Below the pieces are notes generated by a model. It did not search any database. It was not told where the DNA came from and worked only from the letters and a program-made list of their open reading frames with translations. Made by a program: the position numbers and the translations under genes. A stretch of 6,088 bases of DNA from Allobrachymonas sp. (GTDB lineage Bacteria > Pseudomonadota > Gammaproteobacteria > Burkholderiales > Burkholderiaceae_C), in assembly GCA_012036375.1 (NCBI GenBank), contig JAAUOI010000196.1, positions 1-6,088 on the forward strand, given 5' to 3'. The stretch's first letter is position 1, and every line of letters begins with the position of its first letter. Below are positions 1-6,088 of the stretch, in pieces.

Positions 1-354
1 GGCTTTGTGGATGGCAAGCGCTTGGTGTCGCAGCGTGTGGAAGTCAAGCTCGGTATTCGCAGGCCGGGCAGGGTAGAAATCACCGAGGGCTTGGGTGAGA
101 ACGACACCGTCATCATCGCGGGTCAGCAGCGCGTGCAGCGCGACAACACGCCGGTGCGCGTGATTGAATTAGGTCGTCCACCCGCTGGAGCGGGTGCTGC
201 AAGTGGAGCGCCAAGTCAATCGCTGGGTCAATCCGCGGGTGGGGGTTGTAGGTGGGGCTGTCGGCGCAGTGCCAGCAGCCTCAGCGCCAGTCAGTGGATC
301 GATGGCAGCACCCGCAACGTCGATGTCATCCGCCCCGCGCCCCTAAATTTTTAG
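1..354 (+). CDS. RND efflux periplasmic adaptor (membrane fusion protein), C-terminal end, 5'-truncated
   Basis: This is the last part of the periplasmic adaptor that links an inner-membrane RND pump to an outer-membrane channel. Translation runs in frame from base 1 with no start codon, so the gene begins left of the window. The visible protein matches the membrane-proximal C-terminal domain of this family: a beta-rich stretch with KLGIRRPGRVEITEGL, then ENDTVIIAGQQRVQRDNTPV and RVIEL. The segment EGL-x3-DTVI-x-AGQQR is typical of HlyD/AcrA-type adaptors. An Ala/Gly/Ser-rich tail follows, as is common after this domain. The frame read here stops at 352-354. A shift at the G run 241-245 would instead give a Val/Ala/Pro/Ser-rich tail ending at 344-346, which looks more natural because the present tail is rich in Cys, Trp and Arg. 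The permease gene starts 25 bases downstream, the usual adaptor-permease order. Family assignment is firm; substrate is unknown. Confidence 0.85.
   Translation, partial: GFVDGKRLVSQRVEVKLGIRRPGRVEITEGLGENDTVIIAGQQRVQRDNTPVRVIELGRPPAGAGAASGAPSQSLGQSAGGGCRWGCRRSASSLSASQWIDGSTRNVDVIRPAPLNF
241..245 (+). other. Probable frameshift in adaptor tail (extra G in G5 run)
   Basis: Skipping one G of this five-G run moves reading from frame 1 to frame 2. The tail then reads VVGGAVGAVPAASAPV and continues Ala/Pro/Ser-rich to a stop at 344-346. The uncorrected tail carries CRWGCRR, unusual for an adaptor end. The tail is poorly conserved in this family, so this is the least certain of the breaks. Confidence 0.55.
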
Positions 355-368
355 TCAGCAGCCCTCAC

Positions 369-373
369 AGGAG
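369..373 (+). promoter_or_regulatory. Ribosome binding site of the RND permease
   Basis: AGGAG lies six bases before the ATG at 380. It supports that start, as does the protein beginning MQLPEISVRRPVFA, the standard N-terminus of the family. No promoter is visible in the 25-base gap after the adaptor, so the permease is probably translated from the adaptor's transcript. Confidence 0.75.
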
Positions 374-379
374 CATCTC

Positions 380-3300
380 ATGCAACTGCCCGAAATATCC
401 GTTCGCCGCCCGGTGTTTGCTACCGTGCTCTCGCTGCTGATTGTGCTGATCGGCTACGTGAGCTACACCAAGCTCTCGGTGCGCGAGTATCCGAAGATTG
501 ATGAGCCCAATGTCACGGTCTCCACCAATTACCGGGGCGTTCTGCCGAAGTGGTTGAAGGGCAAGTCACCAAGATTTTGGAAGATTCTCTGGCTGGCATT
601 GAAGGCGTGGATGTGATCACCTCCATCTCGCGCCCTGAGCAAAGCCAAATCACTGCGCGCTTTAAGCTCTCGCGTGATGCCGATAGCGCCGCTGCTGATG
701 TGCGCGACAAAGTCTCGCGCGTGCGCCAGCGCCTGCCCACCGATGTGGATGAGCCGCAAATCGCCAAGGTCGAAGCCGATGCCTTTCCGGTGATTTGGCT
801 CTCGCTGAGCGCCGATACACACAATGTATTGCAGCTCTCCGATTTGGCCAACCGCATTGCCAAACCGATGCTGCAAACAGCCAATGGCGCAGCCGATGTG
901 CGCATTTTTGGTGAGCGCAAATATGCCATGCGCGTAAACCTTGATGCCGACAAGCTCGCTGCCTATCGCCTCACAGTGCAAGACGTGGAAGATGCGCTTC
1001 GGCGCAACAATGTGGAAGTGCCCGCTGGCCGGATTGAAAGCCAAAAGCGCGAGTTCAACGTCACGGCAGCCACCGATTTACAGCGCCCGGGCGAGTTTTC
1101 TCAAGTGGTCATTCGTGTGACCAATGGCGTGCCCGTGCGCATTGGTGATGTGGGCACCGTGCGCCAGGGTCCAGCGTCGGAGCGCACCGCCACGCGGCTC
1201 AATGGCCGGGATGCCATCACGCTCGGCGTGATTCGTAACGCCACGGCCAACCCGCTCGATTTATCTGCCGATGTGCGCGCCATGATCCCCGCGATCAAGG
1301 CCAATTTGCCCGCCGGAGTTGAAATCGATATTGCCAACGACAATTCAGTGTTCATCAAAGAGTCGATTGATTCCGTGTTCACCACCATTTTGGAGGCGGT
1401 GGTGCTGGTGGCATTGGTGATCTTCTTTTTCCTGCGCACTTTGCGCGCCTCCATCATTCCGCTTATCACGATTCCCGTGTCCTTGATTGGCTCTTTCGCG
1501 CTGATGGCGCTTTTGGCTTCACCATCAACACACTCACCCTGCTGGCTTTGGTGCTGGCCATTGGCTTGGTGGTGGATGATGCGATTGTGGTGCTGGAGAA
1601 TATTTACCGGCATATTGAAGAAGGCAAAAAGCCGTTTGAAGCGGCCATCATCGGCTCCAAAGAAATTGCTTTTGCCGTGGTGGCCATGACACTCACGCTG
1701 GCTGCGGTGTATGCGCCGCTGGCTTTTTCTCCGGGGCGTACCGGCAAACTGTTTGCGGAGTTTGCCTTGGCGCTGGCAGGCGCGGTGGTGGTCTCAGGCA
1801 TTGTCGCGCTCACGCTCACACCCATGATGAGCTCGCTGCTGCTCAAACACAATCCCAAGCCTTTGTTTTATGACCGCTGGATTGAATCCGGGCTGAACGC
1901 GATGACCAATGGCTATGCCCGCGTGCTTGGCTGGACCTTGAAGGCGCGCTGGCTGATCGTCTTGGTGATGATTGCCTCCGGCGTAGGCACATGGCTCTTG
2001 CTCAAAGACATGAAACGCGAGCTGGCGCCGCTAGAAGATCGCGGGGTGATTGTGAATAACGTCAACGCCCCCGATGGGGCAACGCTGGATTACACCTTGC
2101 GCTATGTGCAGGCGCTGGAGCGCATCGGTGGTAATTACAAAGAATTTGACCGTATCTTCACCGTGGCAGGCAACCCCACGGTGGCGCAGGCCAATGTGTT
2201 TTCCGCACCGTGCCTTGGGATGAGCGCGCCAAGCGCACGCCAGAGTTGGCGCGCGAGCTGGCACCGCGCGTCTCGGGCTTGCCCGGCGTCACGGCTTTCC
2301 CCGTCACGCCGCCATCGCTTGGCCAAGGCTTCAACAGCCGCCCAGTGAACTTCATTATCATGACCTCGGACTCTTATCAAAACCTCTCCGCTGTGGTGCG
2401 GCAGTTTCAAGACGAGTTGGCCAAGAACCCGGGCTTCTTGCAAGTCGATACCGATCTGCGCTTGAACAAGCCAGAAGTGCGCTTAGAAGTCGATCGTGAG
2501 AAAGCAGCAGATCTCGGCGTGAGCGTGGATGCGGTGAGCCGCGCGGTCGAGACCATGCTGGGCGGACGCAACGTCACGCGCTACAAGCGCGAGGGCGAGC
2601 AATACGATGTGATCGTGCAAACCGTGAGCACGGGGCGTGATACGCCCGACGATATTGAGAAAATTTTTGTGCGCGGGCGCAACGAGCAGATGGTGCCGTT
2701 GTCAGCTTTGGTGCGCACGCGCGAGATCGTCGTACCCCGCGATTTGAATCACTTTGGCCAGCGCCGCTCAGCTGCGATTACGACCAACTTGTCAGCCGAC
2801 TATTCGCTAGGGCAAGCACTCGATTTCATGGATGCAACGGCTCAAAAAGTGCTCAAGCCCGGCTATGCCACGGATTTGAATGGCCAATCGCGCGAGTTTC
2901 GCAGTGCTTCCGGCTCGTTGGCTTTGGTGTTTGCCATGGCGCTGCTGTTCATTTACTTGGTGCTCGCGGCGCAGTTTGAAAGCTTTGTGGATCCCTTTGT
3001 GATCATGCTGTCGGTGCCGCTGTCGATGGTGGGGGCGCTGGCGGCATTGCAGTGGAGTGGCGGCTCGCTCAATGTGTTCAGTCAAATTGGACTCGTCACG
3101 CTGGTGGGCTTGATTACCAAGCACGGTATTTTGATTGTGGAGTTTGCCAATCAATTGCGCGAGAAGGGCATCGAAACCAAGGCCGCAGTGCAAGAATCTG
3201 CCAAGCTGCGCCTGCGCCCGATTTTGATGACCACAGGTGCGATGGTGCTTGGCGCAATTCCGCTGGCAATGGCCTCTGGCGCGGGTGCCGAAAGCCGCCA

Positions 3301-3475
3301 GCAGATTGGCTGGGTGATTGTGGGCGGCATGAGCTTGGGCACATTGCTGACTATCTTTGTCGTGCCGACGATGTACACCTTGTTTGCCCGCAAAGCGATT
3401 CCTGGTGCGAACAAAACGCATGTGGATGAAACTGCGTCTGCTGGTCATCTGCCGCATGACGTGATCGCCAAATAA
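380..3475 (+). CDS. RND efflux transporter permease subunit (HAE-1/AcrB-like), three frameshifts
   Basis: Inner-membrane, trimeric, proton-driven pump protein that exports drugs or other hydrophobic compounds with an adaptor and an outer-membrane channel. Joining the three frames gives about 1032 residues, the normal family length, and covers the whole protein. Residues about 10-30 form TM1. A periplasmic porter half follows, then TM2-TM6 from about residue 334, TM7 near 525, a second porter half, and TM8-TM12 from about 845. Proton-relay residues are present: Asp400-Asp401 in GLVVDDAIVVLEN (TM4), Lys915 in LITKHGILIVEFAN (TM10) and Arg947 in RLRPILMTTGAM (TM11), corresponding to AcrB Asp407/Asp408, Lys940 and Arg971. 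TM11 is followed by the conserved GAGAESRQQIG. All of this argues for a working pump. Breaks lie near 539-541, 1511-1514 and 2199-2202, each consistent with one lost base. The gene follows its adaptor and precedes phoD by 18 bases. Substrate cannot be read from sequence, so no symbol is given. Confidence 0.93.
539..541 (+). other. Frameshift 1 in RND permease (one base missing)
   Basis: Frame 2 reads STNYRG and then loses family similarity, hitting a stop at 614-616. Adding one base here moves to frame 1 and gives YRG-A-SAEVVEGQVTKIL, the strongly conserved N-terminal porter motif (usually YPGASAEVVE). The change suits loss of a base from an original GCTTCT-like stretch. Confidence 0.9.
1511..1514 (+). 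other. Frameshift 2 in RND permease (base lost at T4 run)
   Basis: Frame 1 is good up to IGSFALMAL, then turns into Trp/Cys-rich nonsense. Adding one base at the TTTT run switches to frame 3 and gives FGFTINTLTLLALVLAIGLV leading into the VVDDAIV proton-relay motif, which is the standard TM3-TM4 text of this family. Confidence 0.92.
2199..2202 (+). other. Frameshift 3 in RND permease (base lost at T4 run)
   Basis: Frame 3 reads NPTVAQANVF and then fails. One extra T gives VFFRTVPWDERAKRTPEL in frame 2, after which the second porter half continues unbroken to the stop at 3473-3475. Confidence 0.9.
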
Positions 3476-3480
3476 ACATC

Positions 3481-3487
3481 GAGGAAA
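3481..3487 (+). promoter_or_regulatory. Ribosome binding site of phoD
   Basis: GAGGAAA lies six bases before the ATG at 3494, inside the 18-base gap that follows the permease stop. The gap is too short for a convincing promoter or terminator, so read-through from the pump genes is likely. Confidence 0.65.
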
Positions 3488-3493
3488 CGTATC

Positions 3494-5104
3494 ATGCAGC
3501 GCCGCGAATTTTTTCATCGAGCGGCGCTGGCAAGCGCGGCAGCGCAAACGCTCTGGCTACCGCGCAGCGCGTGGAGCCAAACGCGCATCAGCAGCGATCC
3601 GTTCACGCTCGGCATTGCCAGCGGCTCTCCAGACAGCGAGGGCATGGTGCTGTGGACGCGGCTTGCGCCCAGCGGTTTCCTCGGCGCGGCCAATTTAAGT
3701 GCACAAGACATCACACTGCGCTGGGAAGTTGCGCACGATGAGGGCTTTGCTCGCATCGCTCAGCGCGGGCAGGCCACCGCGTTAGCGCAGCTGGCGCAGT
3801 AGGCGTGCATGCTGAAGTCAAAGGGCTGGAGGCGGATCGTTGGTATTTTTATCGCTTCCATGTGGGCGAGTTCACCAGCCCCGTGGGTCGCACGCGCACA
3901 CTGCCCGCGCAAAGCGCACCCGCCAGCCGCCTGCGCATCGCCTATGCCTCCTGCCAGCGCTGGGAGCATGGCTACTACAGCGCTTATCGCCACATGAAAG
4001 CTGACGCACCTGACCTCGTGCTGTTTTTGGGCGACTACATTTACGAATACCCACGCGCTGCCAATCAAGTGCGTGCCGTCAACGCCACAGCCAACCAAGG
4101 CTGGACGCTCACATTGGAAGACTATCGCAGCCGCTACGCCCTGCACAAAGGCGATGCGGATTTGCAAGCCATGCATGCGGCCTGCCCTTGGGTCTTCACT
4201 TGGGATGATCACGAGGTACAGAATGACTATGCAGCGCTTACGCCCGGAGATGCCGGCCCCGCAGCGGCAGATTTCAGCCTGCGCCGCGCGGCAGCCTATC
4301 AAGCGTTTTATGAGCATACGCCGCTGCGAGCCAGCGTCCTCACTCGCGCCTTGCAAGGCTGGCGCTGCCCGCTGCCGAGATGCGCCTCTATGGCCAAGTG
4401 CGCTTGGGCACATTGGGCAATGTGTATCTGCTTGATTGCCGCCAATACAAAGATCCACTGGTCTGCACCAAAGATGGCGCGGCAGGCTCAGGCGTAGTCA
4501 ACCCCGCACAATGCCCCGCTTGGAACGACAAACGCCCGCAGCATGCTGGGCGCTGCGCAAGAAGCGTGGCTCGCGCAAAGCTTGGCAGCGAACGCCCGCA
4601 GCGCAGGCTGGCATATCGTCGGCCAAGCTTCACTCTTTGCACCACGCGATTTCAGCGCGCCTGGCAAAGCGCTGAGCCTGTGGAATGACGGCTGGGATGG
4701 TTACAGCGCCGCCCGCACGCGCCTGACAGATACGTTACAAAAAGCCGGTAGCAAAACGTCGTTTTTTTCGGCGGTGATGTTCATGAAAACTGGGTAGGTC
4801 ACGTCAAAGCAGATTTCACGAAAGCCAACAGCGCAACCATTGCCACTGAATTCTGCGGCACCAGCATCACCTCGCGCCACAACGCCACCAGCAGCAACGA
4901 CAAAGTGCCCAGCTGGCTAGAACGCAACCCCCATTACCAGTTTGCCGACGTCGAAAAACGCGGCTACGGCCTGGCTGACTTCAGCGCGAGCAAACTCAAG
5001 TGAGCCTGCGCACGGTGAGTGACGTGACGCAACGCGATGCCAGTATTCAGATGCTGGCGCAGTTCAGAGTTGCAGCAGGTAAGCCCACGGTTGAGAGAAT
5101 TTAG
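3494..5104 (+). CDS. phoD: PhoD-family alkaline phosphatase/phosphodiesterase, Tat-exported, five frameshifts
   Basis: Exported metallophosphatase that hydrolyses phosphate mono- and diesters to release phosphate. Known PhoD enzymes use iron and calcium and fold before Tat export. Joining the frames gives about 537 residues, normal for PhoD. Residues 1-28 look like a Tat signal: RREFF at 3-7, an Ala-rich core, and a possible cleavage site after Ser28 (AWS/Q). The N-terminal domain follows with FTLGIASGSP and VLWTRLAP. The catalytic domain has YASCQRW (Cys154), FLGDYIYEYPR (Asp181, Tyr184, Glu185), FTWDDHEVQNDYA (Trp237, Asp238, Asp239, His240, Asn244) and FFGGDVHENW (Asp429, His431), so the expected metal and phosphate ligands are all present. 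The C-terminus continues past an apparent stop at 5001 with VSLRTVSDVTQRDASI, a usual PhoD ending. Breaks lie near 3797-3799, 4360-4361, 4535-4537, 4753-4756 and 4998-5002. In other bacteria phoD is often under phosphate control, but no Pho box was seen here. Only the physiological substrate is uncertain. Confidence 0.92.
3797..3799 (+). other. Frameshift 1 in phoD (one base missing)
   Basis: Frame 2 reads ATALAQLAQ and stops at 3800-3802. Adding one base just before that stop continues in frame 1 as VGVHAEVKGLEADRWYFYRF, the junction strand of the PhoD N-terminal domain. The exact base is uncertain by a few positions. Confidence 0.85.
4360..4361 (+). other. Frameshift 2 in phoD (one base missing)
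   Basis: Frame 1 is good to SVLTRALQG and then becomes Cys/Trp-rich. One added base gives LALPAAEMRLYGQVRLGTLG in frame 3, matching the PhoD segment where MRLYR-like text precedes the LLDCRQY strand. Confidence 0.88.
4535..4537 (+). other. Frameshift 3 in phoD (extra C in C3 run)
   Basis: Frame 3 reads PAQCPAWNDKR and then fails. Dropping one C gives NDKRRSMLGAAQEAWLAQSL in frame 1. RSMLG-x-x-QE-x-WL is a conserved PhoD signature, so the shift is secure. Confidence 0.88.
4753..4756 (+). other. Frameshift 4 in phoD (base lost at A4 run)
   Basis: Frame 1 reads KAGSKTSFFS and stops at 4795-4797. One extra A gives SKNVVFFGGDVHENWVGHV in frame 3, restoring the GDVH metal-binding motif that the raw reading destroys. 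Confidence 0.93.
4998..5002 (+). other. Frameshift 5 in phoD (one base missing at AAGTGAG)
   Basis: Frame 3 ends at TGA 5001-5003 after FSASKLK. One added base, for example a second G after AAG, continues as VSLRTVSDVTQRDASI and then MLAQFRVAAGKP to TAG 5102-5104. PhoD proteins normally end with this kind of strand. Confidence 0.85.
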
Positions 5105-5130
5105 CTTAGCATCGCAAACAAAAAAATCTC
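5105..5130. other. Convergent intergenic gap, possible weak terminator for the minus-strand gene
   Basis: These 26 bases separate the ends of phoD and the ligase gene. An A7 run at 5120-5126 is a T7 tract on the minus strand, starting four bases after the ligase stop codon. TTGAGAGA (5091-5098) can pair with TCTCTTAA (5127-5134) with one G-T pair, but the loop is long and AT-rich. A strong hairpin directly before the T tract was not found, so terminator function is only a possibility. Confidence 0.3.
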
Positions 5131-6088
5131 TTAACCTGAAACGCAAGCAGTTCGAAAACATGCGATACCATCCGCCGCTTTCACACCACAGCCTTCTTTG
5201 AAAACAAAAATGGGATTGATTTCAGCTTCTAGCAGGTTGGGATCAAGATATTGGGCCATGTCGGCGAAGCGGCTGATTGCATCAATGAGCGCTGGGACAT
5301 CGGCCTTAGCTCTTCCTCGGTAGCCGTCGAGCAGCGGCCACTGTTTGAGCTTCTTGAGTGAGTTTGCAATCTGTTGGCGCGATAGCTGCCCATCGGCAGG
5401 TAGCATCAACAAAACTGTGTCCTGCATTAATTCTGCAGTCACACCGCCCATGCCGAGCAACAGAGCTGAGCCCAATGGATCGCGCTGTAAGCCGATCATG
5501 AATTCAACGCCATCAGTCACCATTTCTTGCACTACAAACTGCTCAACAGTTTGACCCGTACATCGAAAGACTTGCGCATGCATGTCGCGCATCGCATCAC
5601 CTAAGTGGAGCGGGTTCACACCAACGATAACACCCCCCACTTCAGACTTATGCATCGATGGTGTCAGACAAAATCTTTAGCACCACAGGTCCGTTGAAAT
5701 CAAGGTTCTCTGATTGAGTCTGCGCGTCATGCGTGAGGATGTGCTCTCGGACACAAGGAATACCAAAACGGGCAAACAGTTGTTTGGCTTGATACTCATT
5801 CAATGAGCCCGTGTAAGACATGACCTCCGCTGCGTTCACAGTGCGTTCTTGCTTTGGCGAGCTGGGCGAGTGGATTTGACTTGATGTGCTTCTTTGTGAC
5901 TGTTTCCACAAAGCTTCTAGTGCCACCGCACAATGTTCAGCCTCGGTAAATGCGGGGATGCCCGATGCCATCAACACAGGCAAAACATGCGGCGCGTGTG
6001 GGCTGACGTATGCAAAAACAGGTTTCTTACTCACATGCAATTGCTGCCTCAGTGCATCTGCCATCAAACGAGGATGGCCTATGCCGGA
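5131..6088 (-). CDS. NDP-forming acyl-CoA ligase (acetate-CoA ligase type), C-terminal part, one frameshift
   Basis: Family enzymes interconvert acyl-CoA plus NDP and phosphate with the free acid plus NTP, through a phosphohistidine. The gene enters from the right edge, so its N-terminal CoA-binding domain and catalytic His lie outside. Removing one base at 5656 gives 318 residues. Residues 1 to about 60 are the end of the CoA-ligase domain, with SGIGHPRLMADALR, KPVFAYVSPHAPHVLPVL and ASGIPAFTEAEHCAVAL. About 30 Ser/Gln-rich residues (near 5905-5810) form a linker. The ATP-grasp domain starts at LNEYQAKQLFARFGIP and includes GPVVLKILSDTI (Lys138) and MHKSEVGGVIVGVN. Further family motifs are VVQEMVTDGVEFMIG, RDPLGSALLLGMGGVTAEL, LLDGYRGRAKADVPAL and LLEAEINPIFVF. 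The chain ends soon after, with no GNAT domain, so this is not a PatZ-type acetyltransferase with a C-terminal GNAT. Both halves on one chain indicate the fused form. GC is visibly lower than in the pump genes. The acyl substrate is unknown. Confidence 0.88.
5653..5659 (-). other. Frameshift in acyl-CoA ligase (extra base near 5656)
   Basis: The upstream frame reads VVLKILSDTIDA and stops at 5648-5650. Dropping the base at 5656 joins ATC directly to ATG and gives LKILSDTIMHKSEVGG, the conserved ATP-grasp pattern (usually SP-x-I-x-HKSDVGG). Spacing between the Ile and His-Lys fits removal of one base better than addition of two. Confidence 0.88.

Noticed and set aside
241..245. G run as a phase-variation switch in the adaptor
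   Set aside because: Five G is too short for typical slipped-strand switching, and it affects only the unconserved tail.
513..1044. Two overlapping minus-strand open frames opposite the permease N-terminal half
   Set aside because: Both lie opposite conserved porter-domain sequence and show no family motifs.
539..2202. Programmed ribosomal frameshifting in the permease
   Set aside because: Three separate shifts in one gene, no slippery heptamer or following structure seen, and the family is made from a single frame.
1548..3475. Permease fragments as separate half-transporter genes with their own starts
   Set aside because: The fragments overlap within conserved motifs, lack ribosome binding sites, and together make exactly one normal-length RND protein.
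2807..3547. 246-codon open frame on the minus strand opposite the permease and phoD start
   Set aside because: It is antisense to strongly conserved RND transmembrane sequence, its product is His/Arg/Gln-rich with no recognisable domain, and it spans the permease-phoD junction. It is a codon-bias shadow.
3760..4458. 232-codon minus-strand open frame opposite phoD
   Set aside because: It is antisense to the PhoD catalytic core and its sequence is not protein-like (Cys/Arg/Ala-rich, no motif).
5091..5134. Bidirectional intrinsic terminator between phoD and the ligase
   Set aside because: The stem is eight pairs with one G-T, AT-rich, with a loop of nearly 30 bases; only the minus-strand T7 tract is suggestive, so it is noted as weak.
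5345..5554. 69-codon plus-strand open frame inside the ligase gene
   Set aside because: The opposite strand encodes the clear ATP-grasp core with the GMGG and GYRG motifs; this frame is its shadow.
5131..5655. PatZ-type protein acetyltransferase instead of a ligase
   Set aside because: The chain ends just after the ATP-grasp domain; no GNAT domain follows.

Overview
The window reads as a proteobacterial chromosome fragment. The closest feel is Betaproteobacteria, order Burkholderiales; that is an impression from protein wording and codon use, not a search result. It holds parts of four protein genes and little non-coding DNA. No RNA gene, mobile element, CRISPR array or phage gene was seen.

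Layout, left to right. (1) Positions 1-354 (+) carry the C-terminal end of a periplasmic adaptor (membrane fusion protein) of an RND efflux pump. (2) Positions 380-3475 (+) carry the inner-membrane RND permease (HAE-1/AcrB-like), about 1032 residues once three single-base shifts are corrected. (3) Positions 3494-5104 (+) carry a Tat-exported PhoD-type alkaline phosphatase/phosphodiesterase, about 537 residues after five corrections. (4) Positions 5131-6088 (-) carry the C-terminal part of a single-chain NDP-forming acyl-CoA ligase: the end of the CoA-ligase domain plus a complete ATP-grasp domain, with one shift. Genes 1-3 lie in the same direction with gaps of 25 and 18 bases, so they could share a transcript. 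Gene 4 converges on them across a 26-base gap.

The adaptor and permease would form two of the three parts of a proton-driven efflux pump. No outer-membrane factor lies downstream, so one would have to be upstream or encoded elsewhere (TolC-like). PhoD acts in the same compartment, the periplasm, but has no known mechanistic link to the pump. The ligase belongs to carboxylate/acyl-CoA energy metabolism and is a separate unit.

The most striking property is technical. About ten single-base frameshifts fall in 6 kb, hit all four genes, and mostly sit in or beside short homopolymers. Conserved protein sequence resumes immediately in the next frame each time. This pattern suits uncorrected sequencing indels far better than gene decay or programmed frameshifting. 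I therefore describe the genes as full-length reconstructions and list each break. I found no convincing undescribed system.
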